Assembly (NCBI RefSeq): GCF_016918935.1
Contig: NZ_JAFFOB010000023.1
Coordinates: 40,107-104,106 of the forward strand
DNA length: 64,000 bases
Reading direction: 5' to 3'
DNA from: Roseitranquillus sediminis
GTDB lineage: Bacteria > Pseudomonadota > Alphaproteobacteria > Rhodobacterales > Rhodobacteraceae
The notes under the pieces are model-generated. The model saw only the letters and a list, made by a program, of their open reading frames with translations, searched no databases and was not told where the DNA came from. This document shows positions 16,945 to 25,195 of this stretch, piece after piece (position 1 is the stretch's first letter; each line of letters starts with the position of its first letter). The position numbers were made by a program, and so were the translations under genes.

Positions 16945-18000
16945 CTAGGTCGCCAGCACGGCCTCCTTGTCGCGCAGGAACGGGGGCGTCTCGTTCACCG
17001 TCGGCGGCGCGTGGAGGCGTCCCACCTCCTGCAACGCCTCGAGGAGCGCGGCGTAGGGCTCCTGCCGGGCGTACTGTGATGGCAACAGGGCTACGATCTG
17101 TCGCGGCGGGAAGTTCACGCGATAGAGCCGAAGGCCGGGGATCGGCTTGTCGCCCACGACGCTTGACAGGGCAGGGGCAAGGCAGACACCGAGCCCGGAC
17201 CGCACCATCCCGAGTGCAACCTCGAAGCTGCGGGCCTGTGTGAAGGGCCAGTTCCCGGGGATGGCCTCGTCGTACCAGGCCTGCACGCGATGCGCGTGCG
17301 GGGTGCCGAAGACGAACTGGATCGACCGCATCAGTATGTTCCGGTCCTCGCGGCGCAGGTCGACGGCAGGATGGGTCACGCCGTCGAGGTTCAGGCGTTC
17401 CGGCACCGCGAGCACATACGGATCGTCGAACAGCGGCACATGCAGGAACCCGGCGCTCGCGGGCGCGATCGAGTTCGCGGACAGGAGCCCCAGATTCACC
17501 CGTCTTCCGTAGAGCATCTCGAGCACCTCGGCGGGGCCACTCTCATGAATGTCGTAGTCGATGTTCGGATACGCGTCGTGAATGAGGTGCATCGACTTCG
17601 GCAGGATCACCCGCAGCACCGAGTTTATTCCGGCGAGGTGGATCGTCTGCCGTTTGCCCTCGGCGAGTTGCCACAGCCCCTCCTCCAGCCGCTGCATCGT
17701 CGAGAGCACCGGCTCGACGTGGCGCAGCAGGTGTGTCCCGGCTTCAGTCAGCGTCAGCCGGTTCGATCGACGGTCGAAGAGCGGCGCGCCCACCACCTCC
17801 TCGAGGTTCGAGATCTGCTGAGATAGCGTCGGTTGCGCCAGACCGAGCTGTTTGCTCGCGCCGGTAAGTGTGTGGCTTCGCGCCACCGCCGAAAAGATAC
17901 GCAGCCGGCGCAGAGTGAGCCCCGCGGTGCCGTCGAGACCCGCGCGCGGGGGCTTGTCTGGCCCGCGCGGGGGAAGCTTGTGGCCGTCTCGCTCCGTCAT
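16945..18000 (-). CDS. LysR-family transcription regulator
   Basis: 351 residues from ATG 18000, which has GGGAGA 6 bases upstream; a longer frame to 18099 lacks such support. HTH at about residues 35-85: LRRLRIFSAVARSHTLTGAS, LGLAQPTLSQQISNLEE, GAPLFDRRSNRLTLTEAG. The rest is the periplasmic-binding-like effector domain (IHLAGINSVLRVILPK; GLGVCLAPALSSVVGDKPI). It lies behind and in line with the second LysR gene and just ahead of pqqA on the same strand, so it may control pqq genes or the dehydrogenase operon. The effector is unknown. Confidence 0.88.
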   Translation of the reverse strand: MTERDGHKLPPRGPDKPPRAGLDGTAGLTLRRLRIFSAVARSHTLTGASKQLGLAQPTLSQQISNLEEVVGAPLFDRRSNRLTLTEAGTHLLRHVEPVLSTMQRLEEGLWQLAEGKRQTIHLAGINSVLRVILPKSMHLIHDAYPNIDYDIHESGPAEVLEMLYGRRVNLGLLSANSIAPASAGFLHVPLFDDPYVLAVPERLNLDGVTHPAVDLRREDRNILMRSIQFVFGTPHAHRVQAWYDEAIPGNWPFTQARSFEVALGMVRSGLGVCLAPALSSVVGDKPIPGLRLYRVNFPPRQIVALLPSQYARQEPYAALLEALQEVGRLHAPPTVNETPPFLRDKEAVLAT

Positions 18001-18142
18001 CGGCTTTCTCCCGCCAATCCGCGCTCGGACATGGCCGCGGCGAAGCCACCGCGACGCAGTCCGACCTCCTGCGCGTCGGCTGCCATCCTGCCGCGCCATT
18101 TGCGGTATTGTCGAGAGAGCCGTCGCCGTTGACCGTTGCAGG

Positions 18143-19111
18143 TCAAGCTCCGACGGGCGCCAGCCCCTGTGTCGTTTCCGGCGATGTCGGTGCCTCGACC
18201 AGAAGCTCTCTCAGGAATCGGCGCAATGTCCGGTCCGTCCAGGAGACGAGCTCCGGGTCGAGCCCGTCTCTCGTGGCGAGGATGATCGGACGGATCAGTG
18301 GCGGAGCGAAGGATCGCGCCACGAGAGTTCCTTCCTTCACCTCCTGCTGCACCGCTACCAACGGCAGGAACGTGCCGCCAAGCCCGGCGATGACAGCCTG
18401 CTTGCGCGAACCGAGGCCGTCGATCTGCATGTCGATGGCGATCTCGACGCCCTGCTCGCGCGCGAAACGCTCGATGATCTCGCTGTAGACGTAGTTCATC
18501 TTCGACGGGAGGATCAGCGGGTGGACGCCGATCTCTTCCAGCGAGACGGCGCCGGTAAGCTTGCGCGCGAGTTGCGGAGCGCACACGAAGTAGATCTTCT
18601 CCCACGCGAGGACATTGGTGTCGTCCGTCGGCTGCAGGACGATGGTCACGGCAGCGTCGATCTGGCCATGATCCAGCAGAACGAACGCCTCGCGCGCCGT
18701 CATCTCGGAAATGTGCAGGCGGATGTGCTCCAGTTCGGCACGAGCTGCCGCGAAGAGGCGCGGGGTCAAGGAGCTGGCGAGGGTCGGGATCACGGCCAGC
18801 CGGAACGGCCTGTCCGCCGATGCCGCCTGAGTGCGCAGTGCCTCTAGCGCAGCTTCGGCGCGCTGCACCTCGTCCAGGATGCGACGTGCGTGGGAGAGAA
18901 GGAGCTGGCCGGCGTCGGTCAGCTTGGTTCCCCTGTGCGACCTGTCCAGCAGCTGCACGCGCAGTTCGCGCTCCAGTTCGCGCATGTGATGTGTCAGCGC
19001 TGGCTGGGCGACCCTGACGTGCCTGGCGGCGTCGGTGATCGAGCCGTGATCCGCGATGGCCGCCAGGTAGTAGAGCCGCCGGGTTTGCAGGACGGGTGCC
19101 ATGCCTGCCAT
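18143..19111 (-). CDS. LysR-family regulator (NAC/Cbl-like), divergent from the dehydrogenase operon
   Basis: 322 residues. HTH: TRRLYYLAAIADHGSITDAA, VRVAQPALTHHMRELERELR, LLDRSHRGTKLTDAG. The effector domain (RPFRLAVIPTLASSLTPRLF; SEMTAREAFVLLDHGQIDAA; LVAVQQEVKEGTLVARSF) resembles NAC/Cbl-type LysR proteins. It reads away from the cytochrome c / PQQ-dehydrogenase operon across a 151-bp gap that contains an inverted repeat (19163-19180), the classical position of a LysR regulator and its target promoter. The inducer, perhaps the alcohol or its product, is unknown. Confidence 0.9.
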   Translation of the reverse strand: MAGMAPVLQTRRLYYLAAIADHGSITDAARHVRVAQPALTHHMRELERELRVQLLDRSHRGTKLTDAGQLLLSHARRILDEVQRAEAALEALRTQAASADRPFRLAVIPTLASSLTPRLFAAARAELEHIRLHISEMTAREAFVLLDHGQIDAAVTIVLQPTDDTNVLAWEKIYFVCAPQLARKLTGAVSLEEIGVHPLILPSKMNYVYSEIIERFAREQGVEIAIDMQIDGLGSRKQAVIAGLGGTFLPLVAVQQEVKEGTLVARSFAPPLIRPIILATRDGLDPELVSWTDRTLRRFLRELLVEAPTSPETTQGLAPVGA

Positions 19112-19162
19112 AGGACTCCGTTATGGCTGTCTCGACAATCTCTATTTGTAGTTGAGCCCAAG

Positions 19163-19180
19163 AATGGGCGAAATCCCATT
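19163..19180. promoter_or_regulatory. Inverted repeat upstream of the cytochrome c gene, possible LysR site
   Basis: AATGGG-CGAAAT-CCCATT, perfect 6-bp arms around a 6-bp spacer, in the divergent gap between the LysR gene (starts 19111) and the cytochrome gene (starts 19263). It could be a LysR operator. The strict T-N11-A form is not obvious. Confidence 0.45.
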
Positions 19181-19262
19181 GAAAGTTCAGGAAATCAGGT
19201 CCGCTGGTCAGGTCGTCGCAGATGCGACGGCGGGTGGACCGAATTCAAGTTGGAGGCTCCAG

Positions 19263-19685
19263 TTGAAAAGTGTCGTAACCTGTATCGCCCTTGGCGTTTG
19301 TGTCACCGCTACATCGGGCATTTCGCCGGTCCGGCCGCTTTCCCCGGAAGGCCGCGGACCTGACATGCTGGTTCAGGTCCAGGCGGCGGTCGATGAAGCT
19401 GCGACCGAGGAGATGATGGCCGAGGGGCAGCAACTCTACGTGGACTTCTGCGCGGGCTGCCACCGCGAGAACGGGCGCGGCGACGTGGGGCCGACTCTGG
19501 TGAACGCCGGATCTCTTGCCGACGTTCACGGCACCTATCAGCGGATCATGAACGGTGGCGAGGAGATGCCGGGCTTCGGTTCGGTGTTGTCGCCGGAGGA
19601 GGCGCACGCCGTCGGGACTTACGTCATGAACAGCTGGGGCAATGACTACGGCGTCATGACACAGGAGACGGCCGAGGCCGACTAA
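19263..19685 (+). CDS. Small periplasmic cytochrome c
   Basis: 140 residues. The start TTG 19263 has GGAGG (19252-19256) 6 bases upstream and gives a clean signal peptide (SVVTCIALGVCVTATSGIS); the frame is open to ATG 19164 but that would bury the signal. The single haem site CAGCH lies in GQQLYVDFCAGCHRENGRG; the probable axial Met is in GGEEMPGFGSVLSPEE, then AVGTYVMNSWG. As first gene of the operon with the PQQ dehydrogenase it is the likely electron acceptor, the role of cytochrome cL/XoxG in methanol systems, though it is shorter than those. Confidence 0.9.
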   Translation: MKSVVTCIALGVCVTATSGISPVRPLSPEGRGPDMLVQVQAAVDEAATEEMMAEGQQLYVDFCAGCHRENGRGDVGPTLVNAGSLADVHGTYQRIMNGGEEMPGFGSVLSPEEAHAVGTYVMNSWGNDYGVMTQETAEAD

Positions 19686-19719
19686 AGACATCTGTCGCAA
19701 CTACGGGAGGGAATGAGCG

Positions 19720-20190
19720 ATGAGAGCACGAGATTTGATACTAGGCGCCGCCGTGGGGGGGCTGATCGCCGTCTCTGGCGCTTGGGCTCAGGGAGGCAAG
19801 ACGTACGGCGAGAAGCTCGGCTTCATGCCGGTCTCCGACGTCAACAAGTCCATGATCGGCGGCACCGGCGACGTGCAGGCGACGCTGGATGGCAGCACGC
19901 TGACTGTCACCGGCGAGTACAGCGGCCTGATGGGCGAGCCCACGATGGTCTCGCTGCATGAAGCGCCGATGGGCATGGCAGGACCGAAATTCGGCGAATT
20001 TGCGGTGGACGGCGGCACCGACGGGACCTTCGAGGGCACCGTCGAGCTCAGCGACGAGCAGATCCAGAAGCTCGACAACAACGAGGTCTACGTCGTCGTG
20101 AACACCGAGCGCAACGAGGACGGCGAGTTGCGGGCTTGGCTCGTAGCCGATGACTACGAGATGACGCCGTGGATGGCGTCGACCAATTGA
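19720..20190 (+). CDS. Secreted CHRD-domain protein
   Basis: 156 residues with a signal peptide (RDLILGAAVGGLIAVSGAWA-Q). The mature part is a beta-rich CHRD-like domain: VQATLDGSTLTVTGEYSGL, VSLHEAPMGMAGPKFGEF, FEGTVELSDEQIQKLDNNEV, YVVVNTERNEDGELRAWL. CHRD domains occur in bacterial exported proteins of unknown activity. It sits between the cytochrome c and the PQQ dehydrogenase with short gaps, so it is likely a periplasmic accessory of that system. GGGAGGG lies 7 bases before the ATG. Confidence 0.8.
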   Translation: MRARDLILGAAVGGLIAVSGAWAQGGKTYGEKLGFMPVSDVNKSMIGGTGDVQATLDGSTLTVTGEYSGLMGEPTMVSLHEAPMGMAGPKFGEFAVDGGTDGTFEGTVELSDEQIQKLDNNEVYVVVNTERNEDGELRAWLVADDYEMTPWMASTN

Positions 20191-20219
20191 GCCGCAGGAA
20201 TCTGAGGAGGACACACGAC

Positions 20220-21935
20220 ATGCTCCTATCAAAGGGAGACAGGATCGCGGCGCTCTTGGCGTCAGTGGCGATCATCGGCGGCGCGGGTGCCGCCCTGGCG
20301 CAGGACGCTCAGTCCGCGCCGGTGGATGTGGAGACGCTTGCCAACCCTGATCCGGCCGACTGGCTGATGTGGCGCCGGACCTATGACGCGCACGCCTTCA
20401 GCCCGCTCGACCAGATCACGCGAGAGAACGTCCAGGATCTCGAGCTGGTATGGTCGTGGGCGATGGAGCCGGGAACAAACCAGCCGACGCCGCTGGTTCA
20501 CGACGGCATCATGTACCTGCCGAACCCCGGGGACGTGGTTCAGGCATTCGACGCCGCGAACGGCGACCTGCTCTGGGAGTACCGTCGCGAGCTGCCCGAG
20601 GATGCCCGCGCCGGCGATACCGCTCGCAACATCGCGCTCTATGACGGCAAGATCTATCTGTCGGCGGACGACGGGTACGTGGTCGCGCTCAACGCGGAAT
20701 CAGGCGCGGTCGAGTGGGAGGTGCTGCGCGCCGACTATAAGAAGGGCTACCGCAACACGACGGGTCCGGTCGTCATCGACGGCGTCGTCATCGCGCAGCT
20801 CAACGGCTGTGACAAGTTCTACGAGGACGGCTGCTACTTCACCGCGCACGATGCGCAATCGGGCGAGGAGCTGTGGCGGACGTCGACGGTCGCGCGGCCG
20901 GGCGAGCCGGGCGGCGACACCTGGGGCGATCTGCCCTACGAGCTGCGCGGCGGCAACGACACCTGGATCGCGGGCAGTTACGACCCTGAGCTCGACCTCT
21001 ACTTCGTGGGCGTCGCTCAGCCCAAGCCGTGGGTTCCGGCCAGCCGTGGCCTGACCACCGAGGACGACGCACTCTACTCGAACTCGACGCTCGCGGTGCG
21101 GCCGCAGACCGGCGAGATCGAGTGGTACTTCCAGCACTCCCCGGGTGAGGCGCTCGACTTCGACGACGTCTACGAGCGCGTGCTGATCGATCTCGGCGAC
21201 CAGAAGACCGTCTTCACGATGGGCAAGTCGGGCATCCTGTGGAAGCTCGACCGCGAGACGGGCGAGTACCTCGACCACGTCGAGACGGTGTTCCAGAACC
21301 ACTGGGTCGCCATCGACGAGAACGGACGTCCCACCTACCGCGAGGACATCCGGAACGCCCAGGTTGGCGAGAAGGTCTCGGTCTGCCCCAGCACCGCTGG
21401 CGGCAAGGACTGGCAGGCGATGAGCTACTACGAGCCGTCGAACATCCTGCTCATTCCGCTGACCCAGGCTTGCATGGAAATCTCGGGCCGCGAAGTCGAG
21501 CTCGTGGTCGGCTCCGGCGGCTCGCAGGCCGATCGCTGGTGGTTCGAGATGCCCGGGACCGACGGCAACATGGGCAAGATCGCCGCCTACAATCCCGAGA
21601 CCATGGAGGAGCTCTGGTCGACGCAGCAGCGCGCCTCCTACCTTACCGGCATCCTCTCGACGGCCGGCGGCTTGGGCTTCATCGGCGATCTTGACCGCTA
21701 CTTCACCGCCTTCGACGTGGAATCGGGCGAAGAGCTCTGGAAGACGCGGCTTACGACGTCGGTGCAGGGCTACCCGATTTCGTTCGAGGTGGACGGGCGG
21801 CAGTACGTGGCCATCACGACCGGCCTCGGCGGCGGCAGCCCGCGCAACGTTCCGCGCCTGGTGACGCCAGACATCGTGCATCCGAGCACGGGGAACGCGG
21901 TCTACGTGTTCGCGCTGCCCGAAGACGACGCATAG
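20220..21935 (+). CDS. PQQ-dependent alcohol dehydrogenase, divergent methanol/ethanol-type
   Basis: 571 residues, ATG 20220 with GAGGAGG upstream and a signal peptide ending GAALAQ. An eight-bladed quinoprotein propeller is visible from repeats such as VVQAFDAANGDLLWEYRREL, VVALNAESGAVEWEV and FTAFDVESGEELWKTRL. Family marks: PGGDTWG (231-236), GGNDTWIAGSYDPELDLYF, QPKPW, and ALDFDDV with D313-x-D315, the catalytic Asp plus the extra Asp seen in lanthanide-type enzymes. Differences from classic MxaF/XoxF/ExaA: no vicinal Cys pair (GDTARNIALY in its place), Gln268 where the metal-ligand Asn usually stands, and GCDKFYEDGC where GAEFG is usual. It oxidises an alcohol or aldehyde in the periplasm and passes electrons to cytochrome c. 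Substrate unknown. Confidence 0.92.
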   Translation: MLLSKGDRIAALLASVAIIGGAGAALAQDAQSAPVDVETLANPDPADWLMWRRTYDAHAFSPLDQITRENVQDLELVWSWAMEPGTNQPTPLVHDGIMYLPNPGDVVQAFDAANGDLLWEYRRELPEDARAGDTARNIALYDGKIYLSADDGYVVALNAESGAVEWEVLRADYKKGYRNTTGPVVIDGVVIAQLNGCDKFYEDGCYFTAHDAQSGEELWRTSTVARPGEPGGDTWGDLPYELRGGNDTWIAGSYDPELDLYFVGVAQPKPWVPASRGLTTEDDALYSNSTLAVRPQTGEIEWYFQHSPGEALDFDDVYERVLIDLGDQKTVFTMGKSGILWKLDRETGEYLDHVETVFQNHWVAIDENGRPTYREDIRNAQVGEKVSVCPSTAGGKDWQAMSYYEPSNILLIPLTQACMEISGREVELVVGSGGSQADRWWFEMPGTDGNMGKIAAYNPETMEELWSTQQRASYLTGILSTAGGLGFIGDLDRYFTAFDVESGEELWKTRLTTSVQGYPISFEVDGRQYVAITTGLGGGSPRNVPRLVTPDIVHPSTGNAVYVFALPEDDA

Positions 21936-21962
21936 TCGCGACTCCTGACACGCAAGCGCAAC

Positions 21963-21991
21963 GGGAGGGGCCGCGAGGTCCCTCCCTCTTT
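21963..21991 (+). terminator. Hairpin with T-rich tail after the PQQ dehydrogenase
   Basis: GGGAGGG (21963-21969), a 10-base loop, CCCTCCC (21980-21986), then TCTTT. It lies 27 bases after the dehydrogenase stop and just before the XoxJ-like gene, so it may act as a leaky terminator giving more dehydrogenase than downstream product. Confidence 0.6.
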
Positions 21992-22006
21992 CGAAGGTCT
22001 CCCCTC

Positions 22007-22849
22007 ATGCTGCGCCATCTCGCCCTCGCCACCACGGCCGCCGCGTGCCTGCTGAGCGCCGCTCAGGGCCTCCGCGCCCAGGTCGGGCTCCCCTATGTTC
22101 CGCCGGAATGGCATCAGGAGCAGCGCTGGCTCGAGGGCAGCAAGGTCACCTTCTGCCTCTGGTCGGTCAGTCCGACGATGGAGATCGACCGCCGCATCGG
22201 CGAAGCCATCGGCGAGGCGCTGCTGCTCGAAGCCGATTTCCAAGTCTACGAGAACCGGGTGCCTCTCTTGGGCGAGCAGTTCTGGGAAGAGGTCTGGATA
22301 CAGCTCGCCGAACGCTGCGATGCCATCGCCGGCTTCGTGATGTCGGCGGATCTCGACGTCGACTGGCTGATCCCGACGCGCCCCTATTACGAGGCTCCCT
22401 ATGTCTTCGCGGTCAGGGACGACGGCATCTCGCGCCTCGGCGATGTTCCGGCCGACGGTAAGGTCGGCTCGATGATCTACACGCCCGCCGACACGAACCT
22501 GATCTCCTACATGGAGCTCCAGCCCGAGGATCGACGCTGGACCCGCTATCCCTTCACCTCCGGGGAGCAGGCCCTCGACTTCCTGCAGAGCGACCGTGTT
22601 GCCGGCTCCATCTTCTGGGCGCCGACGCTTCGGCAGGTCACCGGAGGCGACCCCGGCGAGATGGGAATTCGCCAGGTGCCGCTCGACCCCGTTTCGCCGA
22701 CGTCCACACCAATCGGCATGATGCTGCGTGAACACAACGTCTTCCTGAGAAACGAGATCGATCGCGCGATCGGCGCGCTGATCGAGGACGGGGTCATCGA
22801 AGACATCCTTGAGGAAACCGGCTGGCCCGGTCAGAGCGGCGCAAGTTGA
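22007..22849 (+). CDS. Periplasmic solute-binding protein, MxaJ/XoxJ-like
   Basis: 280 residues with a signal peptide (RHLALATTAAACLLSAAQGLRA). The body is a family 3 solute-binding fold: VTFCLWSVSPTMEIDRRIGE, CDAIAGFVMSADLDVDWLIP, TRPYYEAPYVFAVRDDG, VAGSIFWAPTLRQVTGGDP, and NEIDRAIGALIEDGVIEDIL at the end. Next to PQQ dehydrogenases such proteins (MxaJ, XoxJ) are thought to help dehydrogenase maturation or cofactor/metal loading rather than transport. That role is inferred from position. No matching permease of its class is adjacent. Confidence 0.8.
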   Translation: MLRHLALATTAAACLLSAAQGLRAQVGLPYVPPEWHQEQRWLEGSKVTFCLWSVSPTMEIDRRIGEAIGEALLLEADFQVYENRVPLLGEQFWEEVWIQLAERCDAIAGFVMSADLDVDWLIPTRPYYEAPYVFAVRDDGISRLGDVPADGKVGSMIYTPADTNLISYMELQPEDRRWTRYPFTSGEQALDFLQSDRVAGSIFWAPTLRQVTGGDPGEMGIRQVPLDPVSPTSTPIGMMLREHNVFLRNEIDRAIGALIEDGVIEDILEETGWPGQSGAS

Positions 22850-22880
22850 TGGCAGGCAAGCGGGATCCCTCGTCCGGCTG

Positions 22881-23507
22881 ATGCTGACGGACGTTTCCCT
22901 CACCGAGATGCTGTTCCGAGCGGCCGCATACCTTGTGGTGGCCGGGGTCCACGGCTGGAGCCTCGCCTTGGCTGCATTCGCGTTGGGCGACCTCGGACCT
23001 CGCTCCGAGGGTCGGCAGACCCCCAGCCCGTTCGAGCATATGAGTCTGTCGGGCTTCATCGCTGCGATTGCGGTTGGCACGGGATGGATCCATTCGCTCG
23101 ACATGGACGCCGCGGCTCTGCGCTGGCGTCGCGTGGGCCTCTTGGTCTGCGTTGCCGGCAGCCTTGCAGTCATCGTCGCCCTCGGTCTTTTCGCCAGTGC
23201 CCTCCGCCCTGCAGCGCTCGCCGCGTTCTCTCCGCCGCTCGACCGCTTTTCTGTCCAGTTCCTCGGAGTGCTTGGCCAGATGTCGCTGTTCTTCGTGGTG
23301 CTCAACATGCTGCCGCTGCCGCCCCTCACGGGAGGTCTGCTGCTGAGTGCCGCTGCGCCGCGCCTTGCTGGCAAGCTCTGGCGCTATGCGGGGTGGATCG
23401 GCGCCATTATGGCCGTCGTACTGATCCTGGGCCGAGGCGGTTTCCTGCGTCCTGCGGTGAGTGTGTTGCGGCAGGCGTTGACGCCGCTCGGATTCGGTCC
23501 CGGCTGA
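22881..23507 (+). CDS. Membrane pseudo-protease, M50B site-2-protease-like without catalytic residues
   Basis: 208 residues, about five membrane helices. The layout follows M50B peptidases: helix 1 VVAGVHGWSLALAAFALGD where HExxH is expected but H-G-W-S-L is found, then a segment like LTLNPLAHIDPLG (QTPSPFEHMSLSG), and late in the protein LNMLPLPPLTGG where N-x-x-P-x-P-x-L-D-G is expected, with Thr for the metal-binding Asp. Glu, the second His and the Asp are all lost, so it should not cut peptides. It may serve as a membrane adaptor in dehydrogenase maturation (inference). ATG 22881 lies 31 bases after the previous stop with a weak ribosome site. Confidence 0.65.
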   Translation: MLTDVSLTEMLFRAAAYLVVAGVHGWSLALAAFALGDLGPRSEGRQTPSPFEHMSLSGFIAAIAVGTGWIHSLDMDAAALRWRRVGLLVCVAGSLAVIVALGLFASALRPAALAAFSPPLDRFSVQFLGVLGQMSLFFVVLNMLPLPPLTGGLLLSAAAPRLAGKLWRYAGWIGAIMAVVLILGRGGFLRPAVSVLRQALTPLGFGPG

Positions 23508-23510
23508 CCT

Positions 23511-24353
23511 TCAGCTTGCGGCGGCGCCGTAGACCGCCTCGATCGGCCGCAGGCCGTATTCGTCGAGCAGCGCGTCGAGCGTGCCGTCTCGCCGCATCGC
23601 GTCCAGTGTCTGCTCCACCGCCTGAAGAAGCGTGAGGTCCCCCCTCCACAAGCCGAATCCGAGGCGGTAGCGCTCAAATTTCTCCGGCGCCCATGCGACC
23701 TCCCAGCCATGCTGATCGCCGAGGCGCCCGATCATCAGCGCCTCGCCTATCGCCGCGTCAAACGTGCCGGTGCGGAGACCCTTCACCAGCGCCGCCTCGT
23801 CCTGGACGACGTGCGGCGTCGCGCCGATCTCGCGCAACCAGCGGCTGAGCGCGATGCGATCGAGGCCGGCAATCTGTGCGAGCACGCCGACGTCGGCGCC
23901 GGCGAGATTGAAAGTGCCAGCGGGAAAACCGAAGGCCCAACCGGTCTCGAGCTGCGACGGCACGGTATCGAGGAAAGACTGGACGGATGGCGCGAGAACG
24001 ACTCCGCCTGCAAGAATCTGGCATTGCGCCCGCGTGACCCGCCAGCTCCGCGGATTGAAGTCGCGGCCGATGGCGGGATTGGGATTGACCGAGAGCCGCA
24101 GTCCCAGACGCTGGGCGATTTCGGACAGGACCTCGATGTCGAAGCCCGGCGCTGCCGGATCGCCCGTCACCAGCGGCGGATAGCTTGTCGGCGTGCAGGC
24201 CGTCAGCCGCCCGGTGCTGCGTACCTGTCCCAGCGATGTGTCTGCCGGAAGATACGAGACAGCGAGGAGTAGGGCGCCGCACACAACGATCGTCACGACG
24301 CCGCCGATGCTGTGAGTCCGGTGCAGCCAACCCCTGAGCCGCCCCAGTATCAC
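23511..24353 (-). CDS. Family 3 solute-binding protein with N-terminal membrane anchor
   Basis: 280 residues from GTG 24353, which overlaps the stop of the ABC-2 permease gene (GTGA). One membrane segment (SIGGVVTIVVCGALLLAVSYL) is followed by a family 3 binding domain: GRLTACTPTSYPPLVTGDPA, GFDIEVLSEIAQRLGLRL, ALVKGLRTGTFDAAIGEALM and LLQAVEQTLDAMRRDGTLDA. It is the second MxaJ/XoxJ-like protein in this island, encoded as the last gene of the long minus-strand operon and facing the dehydrogenase operon end-to-end with a 3-bp gap. Likely periplasmic, ligand unknown. Confidence 0.8.
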   Translation of the reverse strand: MILGRLRGWLHRTHSIGGVVTIVVCGALLLAVSYLPADTSLGQVRSTGRLTACTPTSYPPLVTGDPAAPGFDIEVLSEIAQRLGLRLSVNPNPAIGRDFNPRSWRVTRAQCQILAGGVVLAPSVQSFLDTVPSQLETGWAFGFPAGTFNLAGADVGVLAQIAGLDRIALSRWLREIGATPHVVQDEAALVKGLRTGTFDAAIGEALMIGRLGDQHGWEVAWAPEKFERYRLGFGLWRGDLTLLQAVEQTLDAMRRDGTLDALLDEYGLRPIEAVYGAAAS

Positions 24354-25195
24354 GGCTTTCGAAAGTCCCAGAGCGCGACGAGGAAGAACCCGCCCGCCAT
24401 GCAGAATGCGACGAGCGGCCCGAGGCTCGGGTCGAACTGGTTGAAGTCGATGAAGATGCCCCTCAGCGAGTCGACGGCATAGGTCAGCGGGTTCGCCCGG
24501 ACCAGAAGCACCAGCCATTCGGGGTAGAGCACCGCAGTCTGTGCCCGGGTCAGCGCCGGATCGAGCGGAAAGACCGAGCTCGACGTGAAGTAGAGCGGCA
24601 GGATCACTGCGTTCGCGAAGACGCCGAAGCCCTGGAACGTCCGGACGCGATTCGCGATCACGATCCCCAGCGCCGTCAGGCCGAAGGCCGCGAGGAACAT
24701 GAAAGCAATGCCGACCACGACGTCACCCGGGCTCAGTGGCACGTTGGCAAAGCGGGCGAGCAGGATGACGAGGCAGCCGTGACCAGTGGCGATGGTTGCG
24801 CCGCCCAGGATCTTGCCGAGCAGGACCGCCCATCGCGGCAAGGGGGAGACCAGCACCTCGCGCAGGAAGCCGAACTCGCGATCCCAGATCATCGACACGG
24901 CGGACTGCACCGACGTGTACATGATGTTTAGCATGATGATCGCGGGAAAGATGAACTGGACATAGGTGTAGGGGACGACGAATCGTACCTCGCCGTAGAC
25001 CTCGCCGCGGAAGTACGGGTTGAGACCGATCCCCATGATCAGCACCCAGAGCAGCGGGCGGCTGAAGCCTCCGATGAGCTGGCCGCGATCCCGCAAGGCG
25101 CGCTTCACCTCGCGCAGCCAGATCGCCCCGATTCCCGGCATGTACCGCACGACCGGGATCCGCCGCCGCACCGGAGTCGCGCCGATATAAGTCAT
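24350..25195 (-). CDS. ABC-2 type permease, PedC-like
   Basis: 281 residues with six membrane helices (LIGGFSRPLLWVLIMGIGLN; FVVPYTYVQFIFPAIIMLNI; GIAFMFLAAFGLTALGIVIA; GFGVFANAVILPLYFTSSSV). The segment MYTSVQSAVSMIWDREFGFL, then LREVLVSPLPRW, is typical of ABC-2/DrrB exporters. In other bacteria such a permease (PedC type) and a DrrA-type ATPase belong to PQQ-dependent alcohol dehydrogenase loci. Its natural ATPase partner is probably the gene at 27894, although a TauABC-like set lies between them. The start overlaps the preceding ATPase stop (ATGA). Confidence 0.87.
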   Translation of the reverse strand: MTYIGATPVRRRIPVVRYMPGIGAIWLREVKRALRDRGQLIGGFSRPLLWVLIMGIGLNPYFRGEVYGEVRFVVPYTYVQFIFPAIIMLNIMYTSVQSAVSMIWDREFGFLREVLVSPLPRWAVLLGKILGGATIATGHGCLVILLARFANVPLSPGDVVVGIAFMFLAAFGLTALGIVIANRVRTFQGFGVFANAVILPLYFTSSSVFPLDPALTRAQTAVLYPEWLVLLVRANPLTYAVDSLRGIFIDFNQFDPSLGPLVAFCMAGGFFLVALWDFRKP

